From assembly GCF_014218335.1 (NCBI RefSeq), contig NZ_AP023367.1, positions 4,707,501-4,771,500 on the forward strand: a DNA stretch of 64,000 nt, read 5' to 3'. The translations under genes were made by a program, and so were the position numbers. The DNA is from Anaerocolumna cellulosilytica. GTDB lineage: Bacteria > Bacillota > Clostridia > Lachnospirales > Lachnospiraceae. The notes under the pieces are model-generated. The model searched no databases. It worked only from the letters and a program-made list of their open reading frames with translations, and had not been told where the DNA came from. Below, piece by piece: positions 9,785 through 17,877 of this stretch; position 1 is the stretch's first letter, and every line of letters begins with the position of its first letter.

Positions 9785-9867
9785 AGCCAAACCTCCTCTT
9801 TAAGTCAAGTACCGTTTTATCAGTACTTGCATTTATTCTTTTACTTAGTTTCCTGTAATCTATTGCT

Positions 9868-9990
9868 ATGAAATGCGCTGGAGCTGAAGTAACTACTCAT
9901 CAGAACAAAAGAGCACTCGCACTAACTTCTCGTAAATTCATTCGTTTGATTTTTGGTTTACTGGCTAAAAATCAGCTTTACTCTAGATAA
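9868..9990 (+). pseudogene. IS110-family transposase C-terminal remnant
   Basis: A 40-codon plus-strand frame reads THQNKRALALTSRKFIRLIF followed by GLLAKNQLYSR and a stop. This is the typical C-terminus of IS110-type transposases (basic helix, then a short tail). Nothing upstream encodes the rest. It is one of three different transposase remnants in the 4.4-10 kb region. Confidence 0.6.
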
Positions 9991-10141
9991 ATACATATAA
10001 ACTGCATCGAATTACATTCTGTTTTGGGTGTAGGTCTTATAAAGTTACCCGTTTTTCTGAAAATCATTTGAATTTCTTTTCATTTTGTTCTTGACATATT
10101 ACCAAATTGCTTCTATATCTACTTAGCATTTTGTATCAACT

Positions 10142-11128
10142 TTATTTAAATAAATTCAATAATTGTGTTGCCGTGCTTTCTTCCACATCAGCAATTTTAT
10201 TTATGTATTCTGCTACAACTTTCATATCATTATTAGTATCCGAATGGTATGCTGATTTACCAATCATTAAAATAACATTCCTCCACCAGTTGCTAATTTT
10301 AATGATATTATTCTTAGCTTTCATATATTCTTCTATATTATCATATTTCTTATATTCATCTAATAAATTATATAAATTAGTTCTCCCACTTGATACACGA
10401 AATAACTGTCGATATATAGGCGCTAAATGTTGCTCGATATAGCCCTTATGTTCAATTTCAAAATTGATATTTTTTGAAATTTCATCTGCAAACTTACGTA
10501 TTTCATAAAATGTAGTTACTCCACTTTGATCAAATATACTTACTACAGCATGATATATCAGCTGATCCCAATCCACCTTCGGTTGCGTATCAGTATCCGT
10601 TCTAATTGAGTAACACTGCTTGCAGCTTTGTTTTAGATCGCAATAATCTATTTTGTTTATTTCAAAATTCCAGTAAGGATCTAAGCAATACATTACCTTA
10701 TGATAAGTATCATTCTTAATAATCAAAATGCAATGATTCATATGCTGTTTTTGATACCCCAATGTCCATGGACACCAAAAAGAATCTGTCTTAACTATCC
10801 ACATTGTATCCTCATCTGAGTATTTCTTCATAACATTCAATACTTCTTCCAAATTCTTTGTATCATAACTTTTAATTGCAATACCAGTATTGATCTTAAT
10901 CTCGTCAAAACCTCCTGACCAACCAGTAGACAATCGAGATCCTAAAGAATCTGTATCATACTTCTTATCATTTAAATAAAATCCCCATGAATTTGGAAAT
11001 GTCAAATGATAATCTCTCTTATTAATAGCAGCAAAATTGACGATTAGCAATTGAAAGCAACTAAATATCCTATCTTGTATTAATACCTGTTTCAAATCAG
11101 TCATCTGAAGCATATCCATATCCATCAT
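10142..11128 (-). CDS. BtrH-like acyltransferase-family protein
   Basis: 328 residues. The N-terminal half matches the BtrH N-terminal/cysteine-peptidase-like pattern: Cys in RIFSCFQLLIVNFAA (about Cys23), a conserved WGFYL stretch, and KQHMNHCILIIKND followed by YCLDPYW. That keeps the His and Asp missing from the 4848-6446 paralogue, so this copy could be active. The C-terminal ~140 residues are helical. The ATG at 11128 has AGGAGGG about 8 bases upstream; a TTG two codons earlier is less well placed. It probably transfers an acyl group from a carrier protein, by analogy with butirosin BtrH. Confidence 0.6.
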   Translation of the reverse strand: MMDMDMLQMTDLKQVLIQDRIFSCFQLLIVNFAAINKRDYHLTFPNSWGFYLNDKKYDTDSLGSRLSTGWSGGFDEIKINTGIAIKSYDTKNLEEVLNVMKKYSDEDTMWIVKTDSFWCPWTLGYQKQHMNHCILIIKNDTYHKVMYCLDPYWNFEINKIDYCDLKQSCKQCYSIRTDTDTQPKVDWDQLIYHAVVSIFDQSGVTTFYEIRKFADEISKNINFEIEHKGYIEQHLAPIYRQLFRVSSGRTNLYNLLDEYKKYDNIEEYMKAKNNIIKISNWWRNVILMIGKSAYHSDTNNDMKVVAEYINKIADVEESTATQLLNLFK

Positions 11129-11157
11129 AAACAACCCTCCTAAATCATGGTGTTTTA

Positions 11158-11379
11158 CTAATATACATTTTCCTCATTCATAGAAATTTTAGTGAATATC
11201 TCTGGCGAAACTATATTTTTAATAAGATCAAAGCTATAATCACTAAATAGTCTATCCCTAAAAGGAATTGTCAATTTAATCTTGTCCTCGTTTCCTAAAC
11301 CAATAACATCTAAATATATATGACATAGACGTTGATGAAGGGCTTTTTTCTTCCTCATATCCCACTTCATTTTCCGCAA
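11158..11379 (-). CDS. Possible acyl-carrier-protein-like fragment
   Basis: 73 codons directly upstream of the BtrH-like gene. From about residue 20 on it resembles the latter two thirds of an acyl carrier protein: IYLDVIGLGNEDKIKL, then PFRDRLFSDYSFDLIKNI and PEIFTKISMNEEN. The usual Asp-Ser phosphopantetheine motif is altered (DYSFD), although a Ser stands where the attachment serine would be. The first ~25 codons overlap the broken helicase gene in another frame, so the original N-terminus was probably lost at the junction near 11.33-11.38 kb. The assignment is tentative. Confidence 0.35.
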   Translation of the reverse strand: MRKMKWDMRKKKALHQRLCHIYLDVIGLGNEDKIKLTIPFRDRLFSDYSFDLIKNIVSPEIFTKISMNEENVY

Positions 11380-12634
11380 TATTTTCTGATTCCTTTTTTA
11401 GTGAAAACGCAGTACCACCTGGTGTAATACTACTTCCTCCGCCTGCATTTTCGCCTGTTCTCGAAGCTTCCACATTTCCATGGTTGAGGAAGGATTCTGT
11501 GGCTTGTGTTTCTTTAGATAGGATTCCATTAACTGATCCAGTAGTTGGTTCGCCTCTTCGTCCACCTGATTCATCTTCTCTGTCAGCTTCCCAAATCGGT
11601 AAAGGGAATTGTACCGGCTCCTCTGATTCTCCTTGAGATAATCCATCGCCATTCTTCCGTACTTGCCCAGTGTGCTTACTGTTTGCTCCTGCTCCGACGT
11701 CTCCTGAATATCCGGATACAGTAGACCCTCCACTTCGTGATACGTCATTTTTGCCATAATACGCATTTCTCCTTTTCCCAGACCAATTGGTCTGTTTTTC
11801 AATGGTCTTTAAGTTTCTGCTAAATTCTTTCAGAACACTACAGGAGACATCGCATACGAGAGAACCAAGGCGGTAAACAATCTCTTCCTCCTGGATTGTT
11901 ACAATTTGACTAAAATCCTGTTCCTCCATTGATAAGTCAAATCCACATCTTGTTCCTACAGCATACATTACACTCCGGTATAAAAGCTCTTCCATACCAG
12001 TTTGCTGTTGTAAGCCCTCGCGTTTTGTACGCGCTCTGTTAACGTCTCTCTCACCGTCCTGGTTGTTCCAGGCTTCTGCAAGGAGAGTATCTTTCTCGTC
12101 ATCTGGCGCAAATTCCTTTATCACACTACCTGATAGCTGCTTTAATTCATGGAGTCTTTCTGAAAACTCTTCCTTTATTATAGTCCAAACATTTGTTCCT
12201 GTAAATAATTTTAGCAAGTTTTTTAACTCATCCCTGCTGGTGCTTTCAAGCTTTTCAATCTGTCCTTCTGCTGCTAAAAAATCCAAATAACATTTGAGAT
12301 TCTCCCCCTCCAAATCCCATGTCAGTTTTACGTCTCTTCCTCCTGTGTCACTGATGTCAAATACATATCTCATTCTGGGATTCAATGCCTGTGAGGGAAA
12401 GATTGCAATACCTTTACTTCCCCTCTTTACATATCGTTCTACCATCTTCCAAGTATCATAATCTGCAACCAATGTAGACTGGGGACGCTGGGCATATATC
12501 ATAATAACATTGTCAAATTCATACCGATAAAGCTGCCCGGCAAGCCTTAATACCTCCTGCCATTTCTTTGGGGAGCTTGTGATTTCTTCCATCTGTTCAT
12601 CATAAATGACTTGTACCTTATAATTTATGTTCAC
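11276..12634 (-). pseudogene. Truncated ICE helicase/DNA-methylase (LtrC-like) N-terminal part
   Basis: 452 codons from a GTG with AAGGAG 8 bases upstream. Residues 1-280 match the start of the giant proteins (often over 2000 residues, with SNF2 helicase and N6-adenine methylase domains) found in Tn1549-like ICEs: WQEVLRLAGQLYRYEFDNV, then MIYAQRPQSTLVADYDTW and GIAIFP. From about 290 a Gly/Ser-rich linker begins. The frame then runs into unrelated A+T-rich sequence and stops, so the helicase and methylase domains are gone. The loss coincides with the start of the BtrH cargo. It probably protected or processed ICE DNA in the parent element. Confidence 0.75.
11398..11757 (-). CDS. tnpV: TnpV-like protein, encoded in a different frame inside the helicase linker
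   Basis: About 119 residues starting MAKMTYHEVEGLLYPDIQ. It continues with LGKYGRMAMDYLKENQ, LTEKMNQVDEEANQLLDQL and EEVVLHQVVL, which together are the signature order of the TnpV family of clostridial transposons. An AAAGGAG site lies about 13 bases upstream, within the helicase gene's own codons. The whole frame overlaps the Gly-rich linker of the 11276-12634 gene, in a different reading frame. TnpV has no well-established biochemical role. Both frames look biologically constrained, so one is an overprinted gene rather than a random shadow. Confidence 0.6.
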   Translation of the reverse strand: MAKMTYHEVEGLLYPDIQETSEQEQTVSTLGKYGRMAMDYLKENQRSRYNSLYRFGKLTEKMNQVDEEANQLLDQLMESYLKKHKPQNPSSTMEMWKLREQAKMQAEEVVLHQVVLRFH

Positions 12635-12671
12635 TTAAGCTGCTCCTTTCCGCTAAATTTATCCCTCTGCA

Positions 12672-13040
12672 CTATTTTATCTTTGCTCCAAAAAGTTCCT
12701 TGAACAGCTTTAGTTCTTCTTTATCAAGGGGGATGGATAACTCCTGATTCCTAACCTTTTGATTCTTCATGCCTTCCTTCGCCTTGATTTTTCTTACCAA
12801 TCGAAGCAGAACATAGCACTTTTTTGATAGTACAACACTTTCTTTCCATGTCATATCGTTGGCTTCCACTAAATGCTGTGTCTCACTAATTTTCCTGAAA
12901 AGAACTTGATTTACTTCTTTTATTTCCTCTATGGCAATTACTACTGATGCTGTTGCAATACCGGATCTGTCCCATTCCTTATGAAGCTCCTTTAGGAGAA
13001 ACCCAATCGTATTTGTAATTTCTTTCCCGTTATTATTCAT
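12672..13040 (-). CDS. Hypothetical ICE protein, mostly helical
   Basis: 122 residues starting MNNNGKEITNTIGFLLKEL. The ATG at 13040 follows GGAGG at 8 bases. The protein is rich in Lys and Glu and predicted nearly all helical, with no membrane segment or known motif. It lies between the PcfM-like gene and the helicase gene in one operon, so a role in DNA processing or regulation of the ICE is plausible but unproven. Confidence 0.5.
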   Translation of the reverse strand: MNNNGKEITNTIGFLLKELHKEWDRSGIATASVVIAIEEIKEVNQVLFRKISETQHLVEANDMTWKESVVLSKKCYVLLRLVRKIKAKEGMKNQKVRNQELSIPLDKEELKLFKELFGAKIK

Positions 13041-13054
13041 TCTACAATCCTCCA

Positions 13055-13246
13055 TCATCTGCTCATTCCTTCCTTTTGTTCAATGGGTGTAAAATCTACC
13101 CCTTTCATATCCTCTGCATCCAAAATAATTCCCTGTGCATAATACAGTGCCATTACCATATCAATGGCTTCTCCAAGGGATTCTGCCTCTACTTTCTCCA
13201 CCCTTGCTAAAACCTCCTGAATTTCAATTTCATACTCTTTTGCCAC
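13055..13246 (-). CDS. DpnD/PcfM-family small protein
   Basis: 63 residues from GTG at 13246, reading MAKEYEIEIQEVLARVEKVE, then ESLGEAIDMVMALYYAQGII and LDAEDMKGVDF. This matches the DpnD/PcfM pattern of short beta-alpha-beta proteins ending in an LD.DD/EDF element. It starts one base after the stop of the upstream gene (TAG-A-GTG), so the two are probably translationally coupled. PcfM is encoded with conjugation genes on pCF10; its exact role is unknown. Confidence 0.65.
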   Translation of the reverse strand: MAKEYEIEIQEVLARVEKVEAESLGEAIDMVMALYYAQGIILDAEDMKGVDFTPIEQKEGMSR

Positions 13247-13247
13247 T

Positions 13248-14177
13248 CTACCTCGCCCTTCCTTTCTTGGGAACCCTGTTCCCAGTAAACCCATGGTCAT
13301 ACCTTCCTTCTTCCAGCTTATCCATGAAAACTTCTGCCTTTTTGGTGCCAAATTCTTCATACATGGATGTTCCAACGGCTTTCTTAATAGTATCCGATAA
13401 CAAATCATCTTTTACCAGCTTCTGATACTGCTTAAATTTTCTCTCCAGCCTATTTCTATAGCCGGATAACCCTTCCACCCGTTCCGTTGTCCCGTACTCT
13501 TGTCTGATATAGTGAAAGTCTATGGTAGATGGTGTGGAGGAAAGGTATATCCCATGTCCCCATTCCATTCCGTATGTATAATTAATTTCACTTGCCCCCT
13601 CACCCTTATGGGTTCTTTTATAAAACTCCACGCCAATTGCTACAATAAAGTTTCCGGTTACTTCCTCCATTAATAAAAGATTTTTAGGAGACAAGGTTTC
13701 CATCACCCGGTAGTCACTCCCATTGAAATTATGAAGAATCTCCCCCTGTTCAAATGCTGCTTCCTGTAATTCATAATGAAAGCCGCTGTATTTTCTTCTC
13801 CCCTTCGTATCAATCCCCACTGCCATAAGTTTCTCCATACAAAGGGAGCTGCTCCGCTCTGAATCAAATGTCCAACTCTGATTCGTACTGTTGTAACCGC
13901 CCTGCAAAAACTTTATTAACTGTTGTTCCTCTTTGCAGTATTTTGTAGAGATTGATTTCTCGGCTGTTTTGTACTCTATCCATTCCATCTCTGTGCCTAC
14001 TGTTCTTCCCAACGCCACCATTCGCTCTGCCACCTCAAGCGGTAACGCTTCTTTTTCTACTGGTGCAAACTTGATATAATCCGGGGTGGTCATAAGAGCA
14101 TTCATCTCTTCACCTCTTTGCTTTTCTATTACAAGAATCATTTCATTGATTTCCATCATAATACCCGTGCCTTTCAT
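13248..14177 (-). CDS. Conserved ICE accessory protein of unknown function
   Basis: 309 residues. I recognise the central block from Lachnospiraceae and Ruminococcaceae ICEs (NGSDYRVMETLSPKNLLLME, then VAIGVEFYKRTHKGE and MEWGHGIYLSSTPS) but know no assigned function. No membrane segment or nuclease motif is visible. The start is uncertain: ATG at 14177 has a weak RBS, and ATG at 14159 has GAAAGG 10 bases ahead. It is coupled to the PcfM-like gene downstream. The upstream NlpC/P60 gene is separated by a terminator, so this gene may start a new transcript. Confidence 0.55.
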   Translation of the reverse strand: MKGTGIMMEINEMILVIEKQRGEEMNALMTTPDYIKFAPVEKEALPLEVAERMVALGRTVGTEMEWIEYKTAEKSISTKYCKEEQQLIKFLQGGYNSTNQSWTFDSERSSSLCMEKLMAVGIDTKGRRKYSGFHYELQEAAFEQGEILHNFNGSDYRVMETLSPKNLLLMEEVTGNFIVAIGVEFYKRTHKGEGASEINYTYGMEWGHGIYLSSTPSTIDFHYIRQEYGTTERVEGLSGYRNRLERKFKQYQKLVKDDLLSDTIKKAVGTSMYEEFGTKKAEVFMDKLEEGRYDHGFTGNRVPKKGRAR

Positions 14178-14254
14178 TTTCTGATGACCTATTCAAAAGT
14201 GAATAGGCCTTAATAAATAGTTTGAAGGTAATTTTCTTTCCATCTTTCCTCCAA

Positions 14255-14292
14255 TCAAAAAAAGCAGAACCACAACGGCTCTACCTGCTTTA
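14255..14292 (-). terminator. Rho-independent terminator after the NlpC/P60 gene
   Basis: On the minus strand an AGCAGGTAGAGCC arm pairs with GGTTCTGC (with G-T pairing) and is followed by seven T residues at 14255-14264. It lies just after the stop codon of the 14315-16294 gene. A second small hairpin (CCTATTCA with TGAATAGG) lies at 14188-14208. Confidence 0.75.
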
Positions 14293-14314
14293 CTTCCTTT
14301 TTTATTATCTGTAT

Positions 14315-16294
14315 CTATGGTCTACCAATCAATACAATCTTTCCGATATTGGGAATCTCTCTGTAGACTACCCCATATTTTATGCTTCGTGCTTCCACCA
14401 CCTTTCCACCGCCTACATAAATCGCCACATGACTGATATCCCTATATCTTCGGTTATTGGTATAGCTGTAGAAAATCAAATCTCCGGGCTGTATTGCATC
14501 CAAGGTTACAGTCTTTCCTGCTTTTTCTAGCTTCTCTCCCTCTGCCGCCGCAGTGGTTGCACCACCATTGCTGATATTCACTCCTGCACTTTTCCAGCCA
14601 TAGTATGCCAAAGAGCTGCAGTCATAATAATTGCCACTATCCCGCAGTTCCTGACTATAAGGATACCCTACCCGGTGAAGTACATAGGAACAAACTGCCT
14701 TTTGCCTGGTATCTGAAATGCTTGCTAAAATTGCATTGATTTCTTCCTCGATTAAGGAACCAATACCGGGTTCTCCTTCCTCTTCACTACCAGACCATCC
14801 CAGCATGGACAGGTACTCTGGACTCATAATTTCTTCCAACATCTCTACTTCATCCTTGTTAAATCCGTATTCCGAAATCATATCCCGGTAGGATTTTAAG
14901 GATATATTCACGTAAAGATAAGTGGTGGTCAATGTAGAGGTAGTTCCGTCTTCCTCGGTAACAGTCTCTGTTTCAGCACCTGTGGAGGTAGTGTAAGAGC
15001 ACATATCCTCCACTACTGACTTTAGCCATGCTTTTGAAGTATCATTCATAATGGTTGCGGTATCACCAACTCCATACTTCACCATATATACTGCTAAAAT
15101 ATCGTAATAATTAGAAGGAATGGCGTCTGTCCCTTCGTAATCCACATATACAATCTGCCCTTCCTCATATCCCACATGGTCACTGGCTACTGTAGTTACC
15201 TCCCGGTTAAATTCTGCCACATATGCACTTGTCACTGTCTGAACGGTATTTCCCGTTTCAAGTGGTGGAAGAAACAGGGCAAACGGTGAATTATATAGAA
15301 CAGCAACCACCGCTATCACTGGAATTGTAATCATTGCCACAACAAGAACCAATAATAAAAGCACCAATCCAATCATCGGTGCTACCGTCTTAATCCATTG
15401 AAAGGCTCTTTTTGTAACCAGGTCTTTCATAAGCTTTGCAATACTATCCTGTTGATTCTCCTGTGCTTTCATCTTATCCAGGAAAAATGCAAGCTTTCGG
15501 TTTTTATTTGCTGCCTTGGTATCCTTTGCTTCCATGGCTATTCGCGAAGTATATCCAGAAGCTAATTTCTTTTTGATACCCGTTACCCTTCCCATACTCC
15601 CTGCTACTGGTGTTGTTTTTCTTGCTGTGTCTGGGGATATTGTTCCAGGTTTTGTAGCTCTCTCTGCAGTTTTTCTTTTTCCAGTTTCGTTTGTTGCTTT
15701 GCTTGTAGTCTCTCTTGCAGTTTCTTTGGTAGATTTAGTTTCTGATTTCTTCCCAAGTTTCTTTTCTGCTTCCACCTTTTTTCTCTCTCGTTTCTTTCGC
15801 TCCACTATCTGCTTTTTGAGAGCATTAGCACTTAGATATGCGATTCCTGTTACAGGACGGAATGCTTCATGAGCCATGTAGGTTGCCTGCTGTATTTCCT
15901 TACCACCTTCCATCTGGTCAGTTGCAACCCTTGCACCTATTGCTCCGGTTTGTTCTGTAATATGGAGATTGGTCTGTTTTCCTTTAATGGATTGGTTTGA
16001 CTCCTTTGCTTTCTTTTGAAGCTTTCCTTTATCTGGTTCTTTGACATTACCTTCTCCATGTACTGTACTTTTTAGATGAATTTTCTTTGGCTTTTGATTC
16101 CTGTATTGAGGGCTACTTTTTCCTGCTTTACTAAAGTTCTTATTCACGGCAACTGCTTTAATCTTGGGACTTCGGGTTCTTGTGTATATGTTCCCTCCTT
16201 TTATAGTAACACTCTTTGGTTGATGGGAATGAATTTGGTTTTTTTGCTTGGTATGGATTACCATTGGTTTCTCTTGGATTTTCTTAATGTTCAT
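14315..16294 (-). CDS. Membrane-anchored NlpC/P60 cell-wall hydrolase (conjugation-associated, CD1108 type)
   Basis: About 659 residues. It would open the peptidoglycan locally so the mating channel can cross the wall (role of Tn916 Orf14/VirB1-type enzymes). Residues 1-280 are a long Lys/Thr/Ala-rich, cytoplasmic or disordered region. A membrane segment follows at about 305-340 (GLVLLLLVLVVAMITIPVI). The outside part has a ~150-residue linking domain and a C-terminal NlpC/P60 domain with Cys in YYDCSSLAYYGW and His in DISHVAIYVGGG. The ATG at 16294 was preferred over an in-frame GTG three codons earlier because AGAAGG is correctly spaced. Gene order ahead of the transfer genes fits the ICE family. 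Confidence 0.85.
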   Translation of the reverse strand: MNIKKIQEKPMVIHTKQKNQIHSHQPKSVTIKGGNIYTRTRSPKIKAVAVNKNFSKAGKSSPQYRNQKPKKIHLKSTVHGEGNVKEPDKGKLQKKAKESNQSIKGKQTNLHITEQTGAIGARVATDQMEGGKEIQQATYMAHEAFRPVTGIAYLSANALKKQIVERKKRERKKVEAEKKLGKKSETKSTKETARETTSKATNETGKRKTAERATKPGTISPDTARKTTPVAGSMGRVTGIKKKLASGYTSRIAMEAKDTKAANKNRKLAFFLDKMKAQENQQDSIAKLMKDLVTKRAFQWIKTVAPMIGLVLLLLVLVVAMITIPVIAVVAVLYNSPFALFLPPLETGNTVQTVTSAYVAEFNREVTTVASDHVGYEEGQIVYVDYEGTDAIPSNYYDILAVYMVKYGVGDTATIMNDTSKAWLKSVVEDMCSYTTSTGAETETVTEEDGTTSTLTTTYLYVNISLKSYRDMISEYGFNKDEVEMLEEIMSPEYLSMLGWSGSEEEGEPGIGSLIEEEINAILASISDTRQKAVCSYVLHRVGYPYSQELRDSGNYYDCSSLAYYGWKSAGVNISNGGATTAAAEGEKLEKAGKTVTLDAIQPGDLIFYSYTNNRRYRDISHVAIYVGGGKVVEARSIKYGVVYREIPNIGKIVLIGRP

Positions 16295-16459
16295 GTTTTT
16301 CACCTTCTCTCTGAAATGAAATAAGCCATTGCAAAACTAATAAGCTCTGCAATGGCATTCATAAGTTCATATTCTATTGATTTGATCATTTTATTTCAAG
16401 CAAATTCAAGACATTATTTTGTATAATACTCATTGGAAAATATTTTATTTGAATGCTCA

Positions 16460-17374
16460 TCATTCAATACATTTTCTATCGTATAACGTTAACGAGTTCT
16501 CTATGCTTTTAAATAACCTTATGTCAAAATAAAGTGCAAACGATGCAAGCGCAACAAAACTTCCAATCTTTGTTATAACAGCACCTATTGGAATCTCTAT
16601 GTTTGCGCTGAGCTGAAATATTGTCTGAATGGGAAGCATGATACCAACCAGTGTACAAACCGTTAACAGGATTGCGAGTAAAATATAACCCATACCATTT
16701 TTCTTCTTTAGCATGAATAAGCAAATTAATGCAGTCGGACCAATCACCCCCATGTCAAGTACATAAGTTATTTGCGTTGTATACACTTCAATAAGTTGCA
16801 GAGATTGACTGTGAATGAGCGAGACTATAATATCCGGAAGCCACGCCACAATTAACGCAATGCCTGATAAAACAAGAAAAATTCGAATTCCAACTTGAGG
16901 TAAAGTTCTTTCCATACTTTTGATAAGCAGTGAAGAATTAATACTCCTAATAGCCAAAATCAATCCAAAAAAACTTAGAGAAAATAGCATGATGTAGATT
17001 AACTGAAGAAAATTGTATGTAACTCCAAATGCAATACTAGCCGAGTAATAGGTAAATATTGAAATAACAGAAGTTAAAAATAACCTGCTTTTCAGTGTCT
17101 GTTTTTTCATATCCAGCACAAGTGAAAGAATTAAAAGAGGTAATGCAACACAAAGAATTGTAAAGTCAGTCCCTCTAAATATTGGTGCCATAAAATAGGA
17201 ATCATGTGCGTAAAGACCATCTCCGTAAATTCTTACGATATCGCCATATTGATTTGTAACAGTATAGGTCTTCCCACCCGTTGTGTAAAAAAGTCCGGTC
17301 AAAGTTGTGAGAAAACTTAAAACTGTAATCAGTACAGTAATTACATGTAACTTTAAAACTTTTGGTGGGTTCAT
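16460..17374 (-). CDS. Polytopic membrane protein, paralogue of the 17874-18779 protein
   Basis: 304 residues with about eight hydrophobic segments and one extracellular loop after the first segment, containing YGDGLYAHDSYF. The sister protein has a matching YGKGIYKNDSI loop, and both keep the same segment order, so they are paralogues. The ATG at 17374 follows AAGAGG at 7-8 bases. It is the last gene of the operon TetR, membrane protein, flavodoxin, membrane protein. I do not recognise a named transporter family. The pairing with a flavodoxin suggests a redox-linked membrane function, which is inference. Confidence 0.6.
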   Translation of the reverse strand: MNPPKVLKLHVITVLITVLSFLTTLTGLFYTTGGKTYTVTNQYGDIVRIYGDGLYAHDSYFMAPIFRGTDFTILCVALPLLILSLVLDMKKQTLKSRLFLTSVISIFTYYSASIAFGVTYNFLQLIYIMLFSLSFFGLILAIRSINSSLLIKSMERTLPQVGIRIFLVLSGIALIVAWLPDIIVSLIHSQSLQLIEVYTTQITYVLDMGVIGPTALICLFMLKKKNGMGYILLAILLTVCTLVGIMLPIQTIFQLSANIEIPIGAVITKIGSFVALASFALYFDIRLFKSIENSLTLYDRKCIE

Positions 17375-17388
17375 TGTTTTTCCTCTTT

Positions 17389-17877
17389 TCATGATTTGCT
17401 AACTGTGAAATTTTGGGTAAACCTTGCAATCCGCTCATCAAAGTATTTCGTGGTACTCACTACATCCCCTTTGATTTTCTTCATAATAAATCGATCCAAA
17501 AAGCGCATCTTTTCAAATGTAAAAGCATACCCCAGCACATCCTTTGCAATGGCATGCTCAAACAATTCCTTGGGGAAGGCACCTAATAATTCCTTGTTAA
17601 GCTCTTCCTCCTGTGGCGCCCCGGCACAGAGATACAAACCAATATTTTTTGATAATAGTTCCTTTAAATTGGATATAGCAAATGATGTCAGCTCCTTTTG
17701 AATTTTTCCAATGTAAATGGATCCGCCAAGAATTATGTTATCAAAAGGGTCCAACGACGGTACACGTTCCGTAACAATATTAATACTTTTGCAATCACTG
17801 GCAAGCTTTCCTTGTATTTGTTTTGCTACTTCGGCTGTGCATCCATAGCGTGTAGTATACAAAATTATGCTTTTCAT
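17389..17877 (-). CDS. Flavodoxin-domain protein (HemG/protoporphyrinogen-oxidase-like)
   Basis: 162 residues beginning MKSIILYTTRYGCTAEVAKQ, the FMN phosphate-binding loop of flavodoxins, followed by DNIILGGSIYIGKIQKE and LYLCAGAP for the isoalloxazine loops. The C-terminal helix with DRFIMKKIKG resembles HemG-type flavodoxins, which pass electrons to the quinone pool. Its ATG overlaps the stop of the upstream membrane-protein gene and its end overlaps the next start, so the three are tightly coupled. The electron partner is not visible in the window. Confidence 0.8.
   Translation of the reverse strand: MKSIILYTTRYGCTAEVAKQIQGKLASDCKSINIVTERVPSLDPFDNIILGGSIYIGKIQKELTSFAISNLKELLSKNIGLYLCAGAPQEEELNKELLGAFPKELFEHAIAKDVLGYAFTFEKMRFLDRFIMKKIKGDVVSTTKYFDERIARFTQNFTVSKS

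Noticed and set aside
13055-13408. 117-codon version of the PcfM-like gene
   Set aside because: The first 54 codons overlap the upstream gene in another frame; family similarity and a ribosome site begin at the GTG at 13246.
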